From positions 2,809 through 66,808 of the forward strand of contig VXAA01004298.1 of assembly GCA_013399115.1 (NCBI GenBank): a DNA stretch of 64,000 bases, in the 5' to 3' direction. This DNA is from Anseranas semipalmata. Lineage: Eukaryota; Chordata; Aves; Anseriformes; Anseranatidae. Positions 1 through 13,200 of the stretch are shown piece after piece. How positions within the stretch are numbered: position 1 is the stretch's first letter; every line of letters begins with the position of its first letter. The notes under the pieces were generated by a model, which had not been told where the DNA came from, ran no database searches, and saw nothing but the letters and a program-made list of their open reading frames with translations. The position numbers were made by a program, and so were the translations under genes.

Positions 1-560
1 GAAGGCGGAGCCCCCAGGGGCGGGCCCCGGGAGCTGCGAAATGGCGGCGCCGGGCTCCCGCCGCGGGTCTCGGTGCCGCCCTGTGGCGAGCTGCTAGGAA
101 GCCTCCGGGCTCCTCTAGCGATCGTCAGCGCGGGCATCTGAAGCGCAGGGTCCGTGCTCCTAGCGAGGGGAGGCGTGCCCTGGCACAGGCTGCGCGTTGC
201 GCGCTCACTTTGCCGGGCTTCCCTAAGGCGGCCCGGCAGTCGGTGGGATTAAACCAGGCGCGGAACGCTGGCACGCGTGTCCCCGAGCCGCGGCTGCCTG
301 TCAGGCGGCGTTACCGAGAGGTCTGCGGCCGCTTTTCCTCTTCTGTAAACGCCAAACGGAGCTGAAAATGAGTACCTGCGGGCTGCCAGCTGCTGCTGGG
401 GACGTCAGCGAGCCTGCTGGTGCCCGTTCGGCAGCCACGGGCTGGGGTCTTGGTAGGGACGCTTGCAGGCGTTACGTGAGACCTCCCCTCTCGTGCTGCA
501 GGAAGCTTCGTGTGTTTTTCTCCAGCACCCGTCTTAGGGGCAGCTGTAAGGACGGAGCTG
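1..560. promoter_or_regulatory. CpG island, probable promoter at left edge
   Basis: The first 300-560 bases are GC-rich with many CpGs, unlike the AT-rich sequence that follows. A GC box lies near 17-26 and a YY1-type motif (AAATGGCGGC) at 39-48. The ATG inside that motif opens only an 18-codon frame ending in TAG, so no coding exon is supported. By human gene order (SIRT1 divergent from DNAJC12) the island could be the SIRT1 promoter, with that gene running leftwards off the window. The sequence itself does not show this. DNAJC12 appears to have its own promoter near 4.9 kb. Confidence 0.55.
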
Positions 561-3500
561 GCACTGCCTGCGAGAGACCCGCTGGTGAACTGCAAGAGCT
601 GGGATGTGCTCTAATATGGTTCACAAACTCACTCGTTTTCACCTCGCTCTTCCCTGATGGGATGTGCGCAGCTCGCAGCTGTGTTGATGTGTGGGTTTTT
701 TAGGGATCTCCTCCGTTACATGATGAATTGTAGATCTTTTAGTGGCTGACCTTGGTGCTGGCTTGGGGACCGTTGTTGTGCAGTAAATGCAGAGCTGCCG
801 TACAAGGGTTTTCTTAGACACGCTGCCTCCTTCCTTTGGCCACTTTGTGGATTTCCCAGTAGTGCTGAGCAGCCACCACACGCAGGTCTGTCACGCTTAG
901 GCCTCTCTGCAATGCAAATAGATTATAAACAGTGTTTTGTTACTAAACTTTAAACTTTGCTATGCATGTGACTTCAGTTTTTGCCTGTTTTGGCTTTGTT
1001 TTCTGTTGCAGAAGTGGTATTGACTAAGATGGTAGGTGCATATACTTCATTCATGCTTCACATTCGCATCTGTTTGTTAATGCGCCTTGCAAGATACACT
1101 AGTGGACAGACAACTATGTAGTTATTATCCTCTTGCTTTTGTAGACTATTTGAAATATGGAATTTCAGACCATAAAATTTTCCACAGGGCACAATTCAAA
1201 CGTGGTCAGTAGGGGTGTGCATAATAATTTTTTTTTAAGTAGAACTGAAATAAAGAACGCTGAGTGAACTGCCCATGGAACACATCCTTGCTGTTCTCTT
1301 TCATTCTTGTGCTTTGCAGAGTTCCAGTGAAAATATAATATGAAAGATATTTGAGAATGTTTTAATTTCTTTTGCTTGCATTTCTTGCTGTTAAGATAGG
1401 CCGAGAAATGTATATAATACATTTGTTTTGTTTATTTTCTCTTCTACAGTGATGAATTAAAAATAAAATAACCTCAAATAGCTATGCAAACTGTTGCTTG
1501 AATTGGTTTTACATAATCTTTTAATTTGTTTAGTTGATTCTGAACTGATAGAAATCAGAGTTTGATTTCAAAAAAACAATTCTGAATTTTTAAAGGAGAA
1601 ATGTTGCATATCTTTTTGTATCTGCTTTTTTTTTATTGCCTACCAGCACAGAAATCTTGATCTAAACTTCATGGATATAAATTTAAATATTGTTTTGTTT
1701 AATATTACTGCTTAATATCACCAACTATATACATAATAGTTTTAGTGAATTTAGTACAACTGAAGCCCTAAGTTTAGTGGCAAGACCAAGATTAGACAGG
1801 TAGAATTTCTCCCTTGCAGACCTTATTAACATCAGCTTTAAAAAAACAGTAATTTTGGTTAAAATTGTTGATACTTTTTGGCTTCAAAACAGATTATTTA
1901 TGGATAACTGACTTTATAAGTGATATATGTGTTTACAAAGGAAAAAAAAATCTGGTTCTTTCAGGTATTGAGAGCCCAAAAAAGATGTACATACCATTTC
2001 TCAGACTTCACTTATATCTCAAAAACAAGTTATGAAGAAACCAGATGTGAATCAGAACAATTCCATTACTCTCTGCGAATTTGTTTGCAAGCATTCTTTT
2101 TCCTTACTGAAATTGAGGCAAGAATCAGATTTTTAAGCATAAAAAGGAGAGGTGTAACTTTAATGCTGATATTTTGCTGCTTATTTATGTGAAGACAGTA
2201 TTCTAAGAAAGTCACCCTATAACTGATAGGTGCATGGTATAAAGCTTTCTGTGAAGATATTGGTAAGGAAACAAATCAAGGATCCTAAAGCTGACTCTAA
2301 TATTGCAAGCGTTTACACATGCTAATAATGTTGTTGCAGTAGTTGCCCCTTCATCAGGAAGTCAGTTTGGTAGTGGTTAGGTCCTCTTCTATTCTTGCAG
2401 CTCTGAGCATGTGAAGATCCAAGGATGGAGCATGAAATGCAAAACTCATTTGAGTTATATTGTGCTTTGAATTTCTTAAAAATGTGTACTCTGTCCTCAG
2501 GAAGCAAAACAACTAATGTTGATTGAGAAGAACTGATCCTAGAAGATTTGATGAATTTTATGGGAAAAAAATAAAATATAGATTTCCAGGTCTTCCTGTT
2601 TTAAGGGCCATTTCTGCAAGTTGATGGCAAACCTCCTCCTATACTGGACCAGGGTTTAGTTTCACTCTTGACTCTAAACAAGCAAAATTGTTGATTACGT
2701 GTTAGGAATGAATAGAAACATTTTGTCTGTGGTTGGGTACAGAGAACAAATATGAGATTTCCTCACTTTCTGTACTGTTTGTACATTCTGAGCAACACTA
2801 ACCAAAACATGTGAATACACATAAGCTGGGCCGTCTCCTGCGCTGTGATTCTCTTTCAAACAAAGTTGATCTCCTGAAGGTAATCCTTGTATTTTTATAC
2901 GTAGATTTTCTTACCCTCCTTTTTTGATGATGCCTTGCTCTGTGAGTTGTCCCAGTGAAGTCAGAAGGAGTAGCAACTGACTGAGTTACTATTCAGTATT
3001 AGTATTTTGCATCTTCCACACACAAACCTTCAGACTATGCTGTGGGACTGTTTGTGTCCCAAGCACTGGAAATCTCTGGGTGGAGGGGAGACAAGTGTGC
3101 TTGCTGCTGCTGTTTGGATCACAGCCCTTGTTCATTCAGTCTGAACAGAGTATAGATGGGAAAATTCCCTGTGAACAAAAAGCTTGCAAGTCTCAGGGTT
3201 TCATTCCTTGAATCCTGCTCTGGGTTTTGCAGTTCACTTTGCAGCACAAAAAAAGCCACAGAAACCTGAAGGGAAAAAGGGTTAAAGATCCTTCCCTTTC
3301 ACCTTACGCAAATATGCAAGAAATACTTGGACAAGAATGGCATGTCAGGAGTGCTGCTGGGCGGGAGGGACAGCTGTTTGTTTTTTATCCTCCCCCAGAG
3401 TACAATCTATTTAAATATTTACATGATCTCTTGCTAAAAGGCTTTCCTTTCTTTATTATACTTTTGTGGTTTATTATTACGTTAGGAATGGAGAAGAGGG

Positions 3501-4854
3501 AGAGATTTGTAATTGTTCATTCTTCCACTTAACTGAAAAAATGTATCTGCTGTTTTATGTACTCTGAGAAATATGATGATAATGTTTTCTAACCAGTTTA
3601 AATAGTTTCACTGAGGCTTGTGCTTTTCTGTTTGATATTATTGCCTCTTCCTTTCATGTGCTTTATATATTTTATGATCTGAACAGGCTATCTGAATATA
3701 CAGTAAAAATAAGAAATTTCAGACAATACAACCTTGAACAGAAAGCAGTAGAAGACTCATATCCAGATAATTTCAGAAGATTAATAATATACACAATAAT
3801 AACACAGTAATAAAGCAAAGCAGTTGTAAATGCAGGGATTGTATATTCCATATTTTATAAACAATTCTGAATGGCCACTAGGTCCTTCACTGACTAACAT
3901 ACAGCTATGATAGCCTCGGTCACACTCTGTGTATCTGTTCTGCATAGACTCTCCTACTAGCTCATTGCATCTAAAAATTGTAGAAATGTTCAAGGCAATA
4001 TATTCATAAGTGTTAGTTTAAAGAATCAGCAATATTTAGCGACATTAAACATCTTTGGTTACAAAGCTCTTGAAGGAATGGGGAAAATAAAAATAGAGTT
4101 CCTTAGGCTCTAGAGGAAAGAGTTCTGTGAGCAGTTACTATTACACCTAAGAAATACCTTTTTAAATCAAGAGATCATAGGAGAATACAGTTAAATATGA
4201 TTGTAGTCTTTGTTGGACTGAGGCTTTGATCATTAATTATGGTTCAAATTAAAAGGTGTTTCACTTCAGTGTCAAATGAGTTTTACAAAGCATGTGTTGT
4301 GCACACGATACAGGCCTCCAAGACACAATTTGAAAGAACTTTTGCATGAGCCTCTTTCTTTTGATAATAGTAAGTGTTTTATGTTGTCTTTTCATAGTCT
4401 TAATTTTGTCAGACAGGCAGCTGTACAAAAGCAATGATCTGTTTGTTTTTGAATAATAATACGTATGTGTGCTAGGTAGCCTTCAAAGACTAAAGATTCA
4501 CCTTCTCTTGAAGGGACTGACAGAACTCCTAGAAGCTTTGGCAAGGCTGGGACTTCACTCACAAAAGTGTGCAGCCCTGTAATCATTGTTTCGGAAGCAA
4601 TCCTTACTCCTTTCTACCATTACCTGTATAATCCCCTTGTCAATGTCTCAGGCAGCAGTTGCAATTAAAAATTAAGCAGAAAATATATTTTTGTATACGT
4701 AGGCCCTGGTGCAGGAAAGCCTTTAGCTGATTTTAACTGGCTACATGCATGATGGCAGGACCTACATCTCAAATACAGCTAGATTTTACTTGGTACCCAG
4801 AACTCTTTCCAGTCTGGACAAGACCCAGTGTTTAATGTTGCAATGACTTGGGAA
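561..4854. other. Intergenic AT-rich stretch without recognised genes
   Basis: No recognisable exon, RNA gene or young repeat is seen here. An octamer motif (ATGCAAAT) lies at 912-919. Acceptor-like sites end at 1011 and 1449, the latter followed by AATAAA, but they frame only a 20-base segment and a short AT-rich tail. The open frames are short and have no protein-like character. Confidence 0.5.
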
Positions 4855-5117
4855 ACTACAAATCCCAGGGAGCATTGCCATCAGAAGGTTTGTGCAAGCG
4901 GATTGGCATCCTGCAGGGACCAATGGCAGGCAGAGAATTCAAGAAAATTCATGTGTGTCAGCTCCCTGTATTAAAAAGCGCTGGAGAGAGCTGCAGACCT
5001 GTGGGGAAATCGCCTGTTTCCCTGGGCTACTTTTAAACCTGTTTGTCAGCTTTGCATTGATATTATATTTTACACCCCCTGTGCCTCAGCTTGAAAAAGC
5101 CCACTGGACTAGCCCAG
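4855..5117 (+). promoter_or_regulatory. DNAJC12: DNAJC12 core promoter and 5' UTR
   Basis: A close match to the left half of the ZNF143/THAP11 element (ACTACAAATCCCAG) lies at 4855-4868. It is followed by an inverted CCAAT box (ATTGG, 4902-4906), a forward CCAAT box (4920-4924) and a TATA-like TATTAAAAAG at about 4969-4978. A start site near 5000 would give a 5' UTR of roughly 110-120 bases before the ATG at 5118. The order and spacing are those of a compact vertebrate promoter. The start site is inferred, not seen. Confidence 0.6.
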
Positions 5118-5195
5118 ATGGATGCAATTTTGAACTGCAGACTGGATGACTTGGAAGATTATTACAACTTGCTAGGATGTGATGAACTATCTACG
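5118..5195 (+). CDS. DNAJC12: DNAJC12 coding exon 1
   Basis: Twenty-six codons, MDAILNCRLDDLEDYYNLLG then CDELST, ending in phase 0 at the donor ACG|GTAAGA. It holds the first helix of the J domain. The frame stays open a little upstream of the ATG, but only this ATG matches the conserved MDAILN start of the family. Confidence 0.95.
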
Positions 5196-7207
5196 GTAAG
5201 AGCCTTCCCCGCCTCCCCTGCAGGTTAATAACATTTTGAATTTGCTTCTGTATCTACAGGGAGGATTTCAAGTCCTTTATCTCTAAAGGTAGGACTATTT
5301 CAAATGCATTGCAAACCTTCTCTCTTGCCACTTTTATCTTTTAATAACTCCCTTTGCAAAGCTCAATCTTCTGATCCGCATGCCAATGTTCAGATCCTAG
5401 AATAAGGCTCTTATGAAAAATGTCTTATAAAACAGGATTGTGTTACAGATACAAGTGAAATGAAGCTTTATTCATTAGTTTAGTTCAACATATGCTATGG
5501 TTATAAATCATGAGCCAACTACCTAAATTTGACAACATGCAAATAACATTTTTGGAATACATTTGCAGTTGTAAAAGATGAAAAAAGCTACATATATGCA
5601 ACTAATTGAACATTCATAGCTGTAGGTGACTGATAATGCTATTGAGTTTCTCAAATATTTATCTTATAGTTTTTTATTTCATTTTTAAAAATTGCATTCA
5701 TAGGTTGGGAAGAAAAACAAAAATAATATCTCTTTTTCATTCATTGTATTAATGATTTCTAAACGATAATTTTAATGACCTTCAAAAACTAGTTTTAGTA
5801 ATTTGTTTTGGTAGCAGATACATACTTTAGGATGAGAACTATGTAAGCAACTGTTGAATGATTTGTAGGTAAATAAGTCATCTTCTTCCTAAACATGTCC
5901 ATATAACATTTTTTGGGGATTTTCTGAGTTAGTGGTATGCTAATATTTTTTAATCTAGCTGCTCTATTAACTGGAACTGGGTTCAGATTTTGGAAAGGGA
6001 GTTTTGATTACTCTGCTGTAATTAATGATAGATTCAGCATGGATAAAAGCTATATTTTGCTTAGTAAATTTAATCAGATGCTTTCATTTGTCCTAGTGGT
6101 CAAATGCTGGGAAAATACCTCTGTCTTTTCTATCACTGTAAGCAAATCAGTAAGCATCTCCGGTCTGTCACTGAAGTTTATTTATCTCCTTTCCTGAGAA
6201 AGTTCTTTTCCTGAGATAACTTCCATATGACATCCCAGCAGAGGGCAGTATTAAAGTTCCTATCTAGGCTTGTTTCGCAGATGCTATTTCTCATTTCTTA
6301 GCTCACATTAATTTCTTACAGGCTTATTAATTAATGAATAGTCTGAGCACATGTGATAATGATTTTTCAGACTGCTTCAAAATTAAATTTAAAAGGTGGA
6401 ATAACTGCTAATGGGTCCTGAAAAATAATCTGTCAAATACTATTTATTGAGAAAGGCAGATGTTGCAACATCATTTTTGACTTGGGAGTATGAACTGAGA
6501 TCATAATATGACTGGGCGCCATGATTGCCTTCTCTCAGGATGGTGCACATGACTACTTCTAGCATTTAAAAGAAATTTGAAGCATTACAGATATTTTGCA
6601 ATCACACTAAGTTGTATATACATCAAGTATTTGTAGTGGTACAGGCTTCTACATAGCCTTCTTTAGGCATATATAGAAGCAAATTTACTCTTACACACTC
6701 CCAGCTGCAGTATTTTCAAGCAAGGTACTGAATATTCTGGTCTTGATACAGCCTGGTTAAATTTGAGCACAAATAGTCTCAACTTCTTCAACAGTGTTTC
6801 TCTGTATTCAAGTGAAAACCTGTGTTCATTCTTGGCTTCTTGCAGAATTGAGCTCATAAACACCTAGTTCATCTTCAGACTTGAGAGGAATTATTCTTCC
6901 AGTAACTGTTATTCATATCTAGTGGGTATTGGATAACTTTCTTGGTAGAACATATCATTGAGTATTTTATGTAAATTTCATATATTTTGTATAAACTTCA
7001 TATAAACTTTTCCTTCTACTGTATTTTTTTAAACTGAAGACTTTCACACTACCCTTTTGCTACTGCACATATTTTAACTTTAAAGTTCCCCTTTATGTAA
7101 CTAAGTTTTAGAGATAGTAGCTAGCTATACAGTACCCTGTTTCAACAAGTTCTCTGTATAATATATATAATATATATTATACAGAGAAATAATAATAATA
7201 TTATGTA

Positions 7208-7243
<36 letters not shown>

Positions 7244-10200
7244 AGGGTCTTAATGACTGGAAATACACCACCTCATGTATGTACCTCTGGAAGAAGTTAC
7301 TACGAAGAGTGAAAAGTATAGAATTCTTAAAATACCATTGTAGACCACATTTTCCCCAGCATATGACCACAAAAGTTGGCCAGCTGGTTAAGTGAAATGT
7401 AATTTTATTTTAAAGAAAAAAAGTCTTCTGACTTAATTTTGAAATACTTCATTTAAAGTTTATATGGACATCAGGGTTTGAAGGATGAGGGATTTATATG
7501 AACAGCTTATCCAGCATAGAAAAAATAAGTAGCTAGACGATATCTTAGGACAAATTGTTGTCAAAGCTTGAGCTGTACAAGAATGATATAAAGAAGTTCT
7601 GGTGTCTCAATTGCAGGAGGAAACAAGATACTCTAAAAATCTGAAAATTTGAAAATCTAAGTCTATGCCCACCTGCAGTTGTTTCCTGTGTTTTGTTAGC
7701 TGTTAATATGACTCTGCTTTTCCTAAGGTTGTAATACCTTATGTCACTGTAAACTGTGTGGGAGCTTGTAATTAATATAAACTAATACATGTCAATATTC
7801 TAATACTGATTTTAAATTTATTCTATTCCTAGCCAACCTTTTGCCCAGAAAATAAACTTGACAGGAAGACTGTGAACTGCTCTTTGTCTAGCTTTGTGGT
7901 ATCCAAGGTAAATAAGCTGTGTGGTACTGGCTAAGTTTCCTATGCTGAGGATGTGGAGAAAGCCTCCCAAACCCACAAACTGATCTTCAGCAATACAGAA
8001 GGCTTTTGCTCCTGCAGTGAGACTGTGAAAAGCTAGAGTTGATTAAACAAAGTGAAGAGCAACTGAAGTGATACATTTTGCCTATGTGGTCAAAAGTGAG
8101 GAAAGGGTTTTGCACACATGATCTTTATACATTTTTCTTAAAACCAACGTTCGCTTTATTGGATGACCGAGCTCCACAAAAACAAGAACAAGGATGAGTG
8201 AACAGGCAATGAAATTAAATAAGCAGTGTCACTGACAGATGGTTGTTACCTGTTTTGCTTGTACTAAAAATGAATAGGAGAAAATCTTTCAAGTTTCTTT
8301 GTTGTTCTTCCCAACTCCTTTCAAAGAGCAAATCTGAAAATCTTTTTTGTGTGTATGTATTTAGTCACTTTAAATCTTGACATTCTGTTTAGGTTGAACA
8401 AATTCTTGCAGAATTTAAGATTAAAGCCCTTGAATGTCATCCTGACAAACATCCTGGAAACCCCAAAGCAGGTATGTATTCTTACCTGTTTAAAAATAAT
8501 CTACTTTTTCCTAAGATAACTAAGGTGACTAAGACATTAAATTCAGCCTTAAAAATTTATTAAATATTCTTTTGCCCACTACATTTTAATTGTCATACGT
8601 ATTGAGTGTCTTCTCTTTAAATATCAATCTTTAATATTCTGTTCCAACACTTGCACACTCCTAGCTGGTGAGACCAGGAAGTCACTTGTTTTGTTTTTTT
8701 TTTTTTTCCTAGGAATTTCTTCTTTTTTTTTCTTTCTATGGTAGAACATCTTCTAATCCAAAAATTGTTTACGGACTGTATCCCTTTCTAGACCTATGAA
8801 GTTGGCCTGCTTCCATGCTCAGTGGCATTCAAATGCCATGCTTGCGTCAACTACTTAATTTGCTTCCATAAACAAGCCCATCAGGAACATATTAAATGTA
8901 CTTTAGTTTCTTTTAATGTAATTTAATGACTGGAAATAAAGAGAACCCAGCACCACATGAGTAGCCATCTGTTTGCAGAACATCAGCTAACATCTGAGTT
9001 CATGAAAGCGTGCAGTTCTTCATATCCAAGCCATACCTGTGACATCTAAACGGCACCTGAGTTATTTGGAGACAATCTTACTCATTCGTAAATGAGTAAG
9101 ATTAGAGCTGTCTTTTGGCAGCTCTAATCAGTGCTCACATATGTCTGAATAGTTTCTACGCTTTTAATAAAGGCTGTTCTGATCATAATTATGGTCCCCA
9201 CTAAAAAATTGGTTGTAGAATAATTAAATACACTTCTCATTTTGGTTAATGCACAACGTTTTTCCTTTGGATCCTTCCTATTTGTTTAACTATAAACTGA
9301 ACGATACAGGCTACCCACTTGTGTGAGTTTGACCTCATCCATACTCTCCCCTGGGAGAGCAGAGCTGTGAGTATAGCAGATGTTACAGGAGACTCCCGCT
9401 CCACTGCCTCTAGCAGAGCTCTCAGCCAGCTTGGCTTTCCCTCTTGAGGTGCCATCTAATATCTAATTTCAGTGAGTTGAAAGATGAAATGGGTGGGATT
9501 TTTCACTTTGATATTCCCTGGCAAGGAACTCCTTGAGATTTGGTGTTTGAGAGACAATCTACCACCTATTAACAACAGCCTCATCACTAGTATTTAGTTT
9601 ATTGAAAATGATAGCAAAAGTGCCAATGGATACAATGGAATAGACTTTGTCTGCAGCAAATTCTGGGTCTTATGGCAGGGGAGCGGGAGACTATTCCAGT
9701 GCATGGTTACGCCCCCGCAGCTCCCTCTAAGTTCATTGAAACTTAACTCAAAAAGGGGGGCCAAGTCCCAAATATTGGAACAGCTTTGTCAAGAAGTATT
9801 TTGTGCTCTATTTATGTGAACATCTTGCATTTAATTTAGATGCCTCTTCACAGTACAGGTGAAAGTTTACTTTATATTTTTGATTTCATCAGCTTAACAA
9901 AGCTCACTAAAGAGTAATTAAAACAACTTTTTATTTGTTGAAAACTAGTGACACTAGAAAAAGGAAACCTCAGAGAACTGCCTCCCTAGCCTGTTGTCTG
10001 TTGTTTGATTTATGGTTATCAATTTTGATTAGTGGTTGGGCCTAGTGTATTTCAAAAGAAATCTAATTTGTAAACTGGAATAAATGAATAATAATAGTAA
10101 TAATAGATCACTGTAACACAGGTGACTCATAGATAAAATCTCAATCTTTATAACCCTTCTACAAATAGTAACATGCAGCTGCATCCTTAGTAACCATTTA

Positions 10201-13200
10201 ATGAAAAATTATCCTGCAGGGAAAAGTAAGGGCTCTCATTTGTGCAGGCTGGGATCCAAGATAACATTTTCACATATGTGGAAAAGATACCTAATGAAAT
10301 GCACAAGTTAGTTAATTTGCATTATATTTAGATTCCCCTACATGCGTGTCAGTTTTGCTTGTCAGTTTAGCTTGCGCTGCTGGCAGCTCCCCTTTCAGAT
10401 CTGAATTAATTTATTTGACAACAAGTGTCGGCTTTAGCATCTTTTTGGTTTGTGTTTTAGTGGAGAACTTCCAGAAGCTGCAGCAAGCTAAGGAGATTCT
10501 CATTAACGAAGAGAGTCGAGCACGCTACGATTACTGGCGGAGAAGCAAAATTACCATTCCGTTCCAGCAGTGGGAGGCCCTGAGCAACTCTGTGAAAACG
10601 GTTGGTGGTGTCTAAGTCTGGGCTTTCAGGAGAGGGGTGGTAGGGCTGGCCCAGGAGAAATGTTCCAGTGAGCGAGAGGGCGAGTTGCCACACTTCTCCA
10701 AGCCATGGGTTTTGAGGATTGGGATAGTGCAGAGTGATTTCTAAGGAAACTCAGATAAAATCGGAGGGCTACAGAAGCCCATTCACACAAGGGTTTTAGG
10801 CTACTAGCTTTACAGTGAATTTATCAGATTGCCACTTTCATGTGTATTATATGAAGCTTAAGTAACTTAAAAACTGTTTTCAAATGCTTCAGCACTCTTT
10901 GCCTTTGCAGGGACTTTTTATTTATTTTCAAAATTAAATTAAAACTGGGACCCTTGTACAATATCCTAAATTCTTGAAATGCTGTATTGTCGGTCAGACT
11001 CTCTGTAGTTGTACTCCAGCTGTGTTCCAAGATGACTAACAGCACAAATGTCTGATTGGCACAAATGACCTTACTAGTCAACCAGAAATGCAGGTTAACT
11101 GCAAATGGTGGGAGGAATTTTCTTTGTCAAAAGAAACACGACTATTTAAATACCAGTATTTCCTTGGAATGGGGAAGTGGTGTTGATTTGCATGGTGGCT
11201 TAGAGACAGATGTTCTGAGGATTGATTTCCCTCCTAGTTTTGCTAGTGTGATAATTTGGTGGTGTGTTCTTACTAGGTCTTAATTCCATGGTGTTTGATT
11301 ATTTTCTCCCTTGTTAGAGTGCATGATAGTTACATATCTACATGGTCAGATATTAAGAAGATGAAGAACTTCCCAGTTCTGCTTGCCTCAATTCTGCTTA
11401 GGAGAGATGTTTGAGAGACTTCAGCTCAAGCATCATGCCTGAGTTCAAATGTTTGCTGGAAGTATGCCACCAAGCATAGTTTCAGGTCCAAACAGCAATC
11501 ATTCTGTAGACTTCATTAGTAAAGCTTTCAAAATTGTCTTGCTTTCAAAAGGCACCTTGAAGTCAAAGACAGCTTTGAAAATGGAAATAGAAGTCACTCA
11601 GAATCATAGAACAGCTTGGGTTGGAAGGGACGTTAAAGATCACCTACTTCCAACCCCCTGCCANTCCTCTTAACATCTAATCTAAATCTCCCCTCTTTTA
11701 GTTAAAAACCATTCCCCCTTGTCCTGTCATTGTCTGCCTGAGCAAAATGTTGCTCTCCATCTTTTTTATAAGCCCCCTTTAAGTACTGAAAGGCTGCAAT
11801 GAGCCTCAAGCCCTCTTAAAAAAGTGTCTGAAGTCATGATGGAAGAAACTGAACAAAAGACCCTTTTAATTATTTGGTGTACTTCTACATGTTGTTCTTC
11901 ATCTCTGCCTGACATAAACTATCCTCTTAAATGCTATTTGCAATATGTTACCATGCTTTCCTTATTCTATTGACATGCAAGCTTCTCTAGTATGTGCTTT
12001 GTTTAACCATTTATTACCACAGGATTAGAAAGAAAAGTTCATTAAAAATCTTTTATAGCATGGGAATTGGTTCTTTACTTTTTATTTTTGCATTTCTTTA
12101 GTCAATGCACTGGGCTGTCCAAAGTAAGAAGGACCAAATGCTGGAAGCTCCTGACTTGAATAATAGCAACAACATAACTAATGAGATCTGGACCCAGCAA
12201 ACTGAAAACAATGAAGATGGATTGTTAGATGGGAACAGGGAGCAAAAAGATGTTGCAATTCCTGATGTGAAACCACAGTCTTCAAAGACTCCAGACTCCC
12301 CAGGTAAGTAAAACCAGCAGTTACAGAAGATTGCAGTATCCAGGGACTGGCCTGAAACAGAGGCTTTTAGTCATGAGAAATTCTTCTCCGGAATAATACA
12401 TTTAATTGGTAGCTTTTTTAATGTGGTTTTGTGTTGGGGTTTTGTTTTAGTTTTTGGGTTGTTATTATTTATTTATTTTTGCAGCTTTCAGACCTTTCTG
12501 CATCCCTACCCCTTGTTAGCTTGCCTGTTTGCTAGTGAAACCAAAAAATGGAGAAGAGGAGAAAATAGTTCTTAAACTCAAATGGAAAGCTCAGTTTTCC
12601 TGAAAGACTGAAGTGGGTAAAAATAATCAACTATTTTCAGTGATTTTTTTTTACAAAATAACTTTAAACATGTTACATAAAACACTTAGCTATTATATAC
12701 CTATATTTTTTAAAATCCAGTATTCAATACGTGTGCACAGTTTGCATCTGATGAGCTCATGGGACTAAAAATTGAGGCTTGAAGGCTTCTTTTGTATTTG
12801 TTTTTGGTTGTATTATTTTTTATTAAAAAAAGCGACAAAAAAAACAGTGCATGCACCAGAATAAATGTGTATTTCAAAAGCTGTCATCTGTACAGTTAGT
12901 ATTTCCTGTCTATTTTAGGTTAGTATATCTGAAGTAAAGTTAACTTACCACAAAGGCCACCCTCTGTTCAGCTTCATCCTTTAGGAGTTTTATGATCTTA
13001 GGTTTATATTATCAGACAACTAATATTAAACAAAGTCCTGTCGCTTCTTCCCAGCTTGATCAAACAGGGAATTAAATTAAACTGAGAGGGAACAAAACCT
13101 GGTGTAATCCCAAGTGTTTGTGGAATGCAGAAAATAGATAAAGTTCTACAAACAAATGTTGGTGAGACATAACTAAAAAAAATTAATGTTTAAAAATTAT

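Larger units (their letters stand above)
5196..8392 (+). other. DNAJC12: DNAJC12 intron 1
   Basis: Intron of about 3.2 kb from GTAAGA to CTGTTTAG. It contains a CTCF-like site at 6235-6248 and an AT-rich palindrome and microsatellite at 7150-7240. No other exon or young transposon is recognised. Confidence 0.8.

Noticed and set aside
1012..1480. Mini-exon (1012-1031) and acceptor at 1449 followed by AATAAA, as a short non-coding transcript from the CpG island
   Set aside because: The sites are plausible but the pieces are too small and unconstrained to support a transcript without RNA data.
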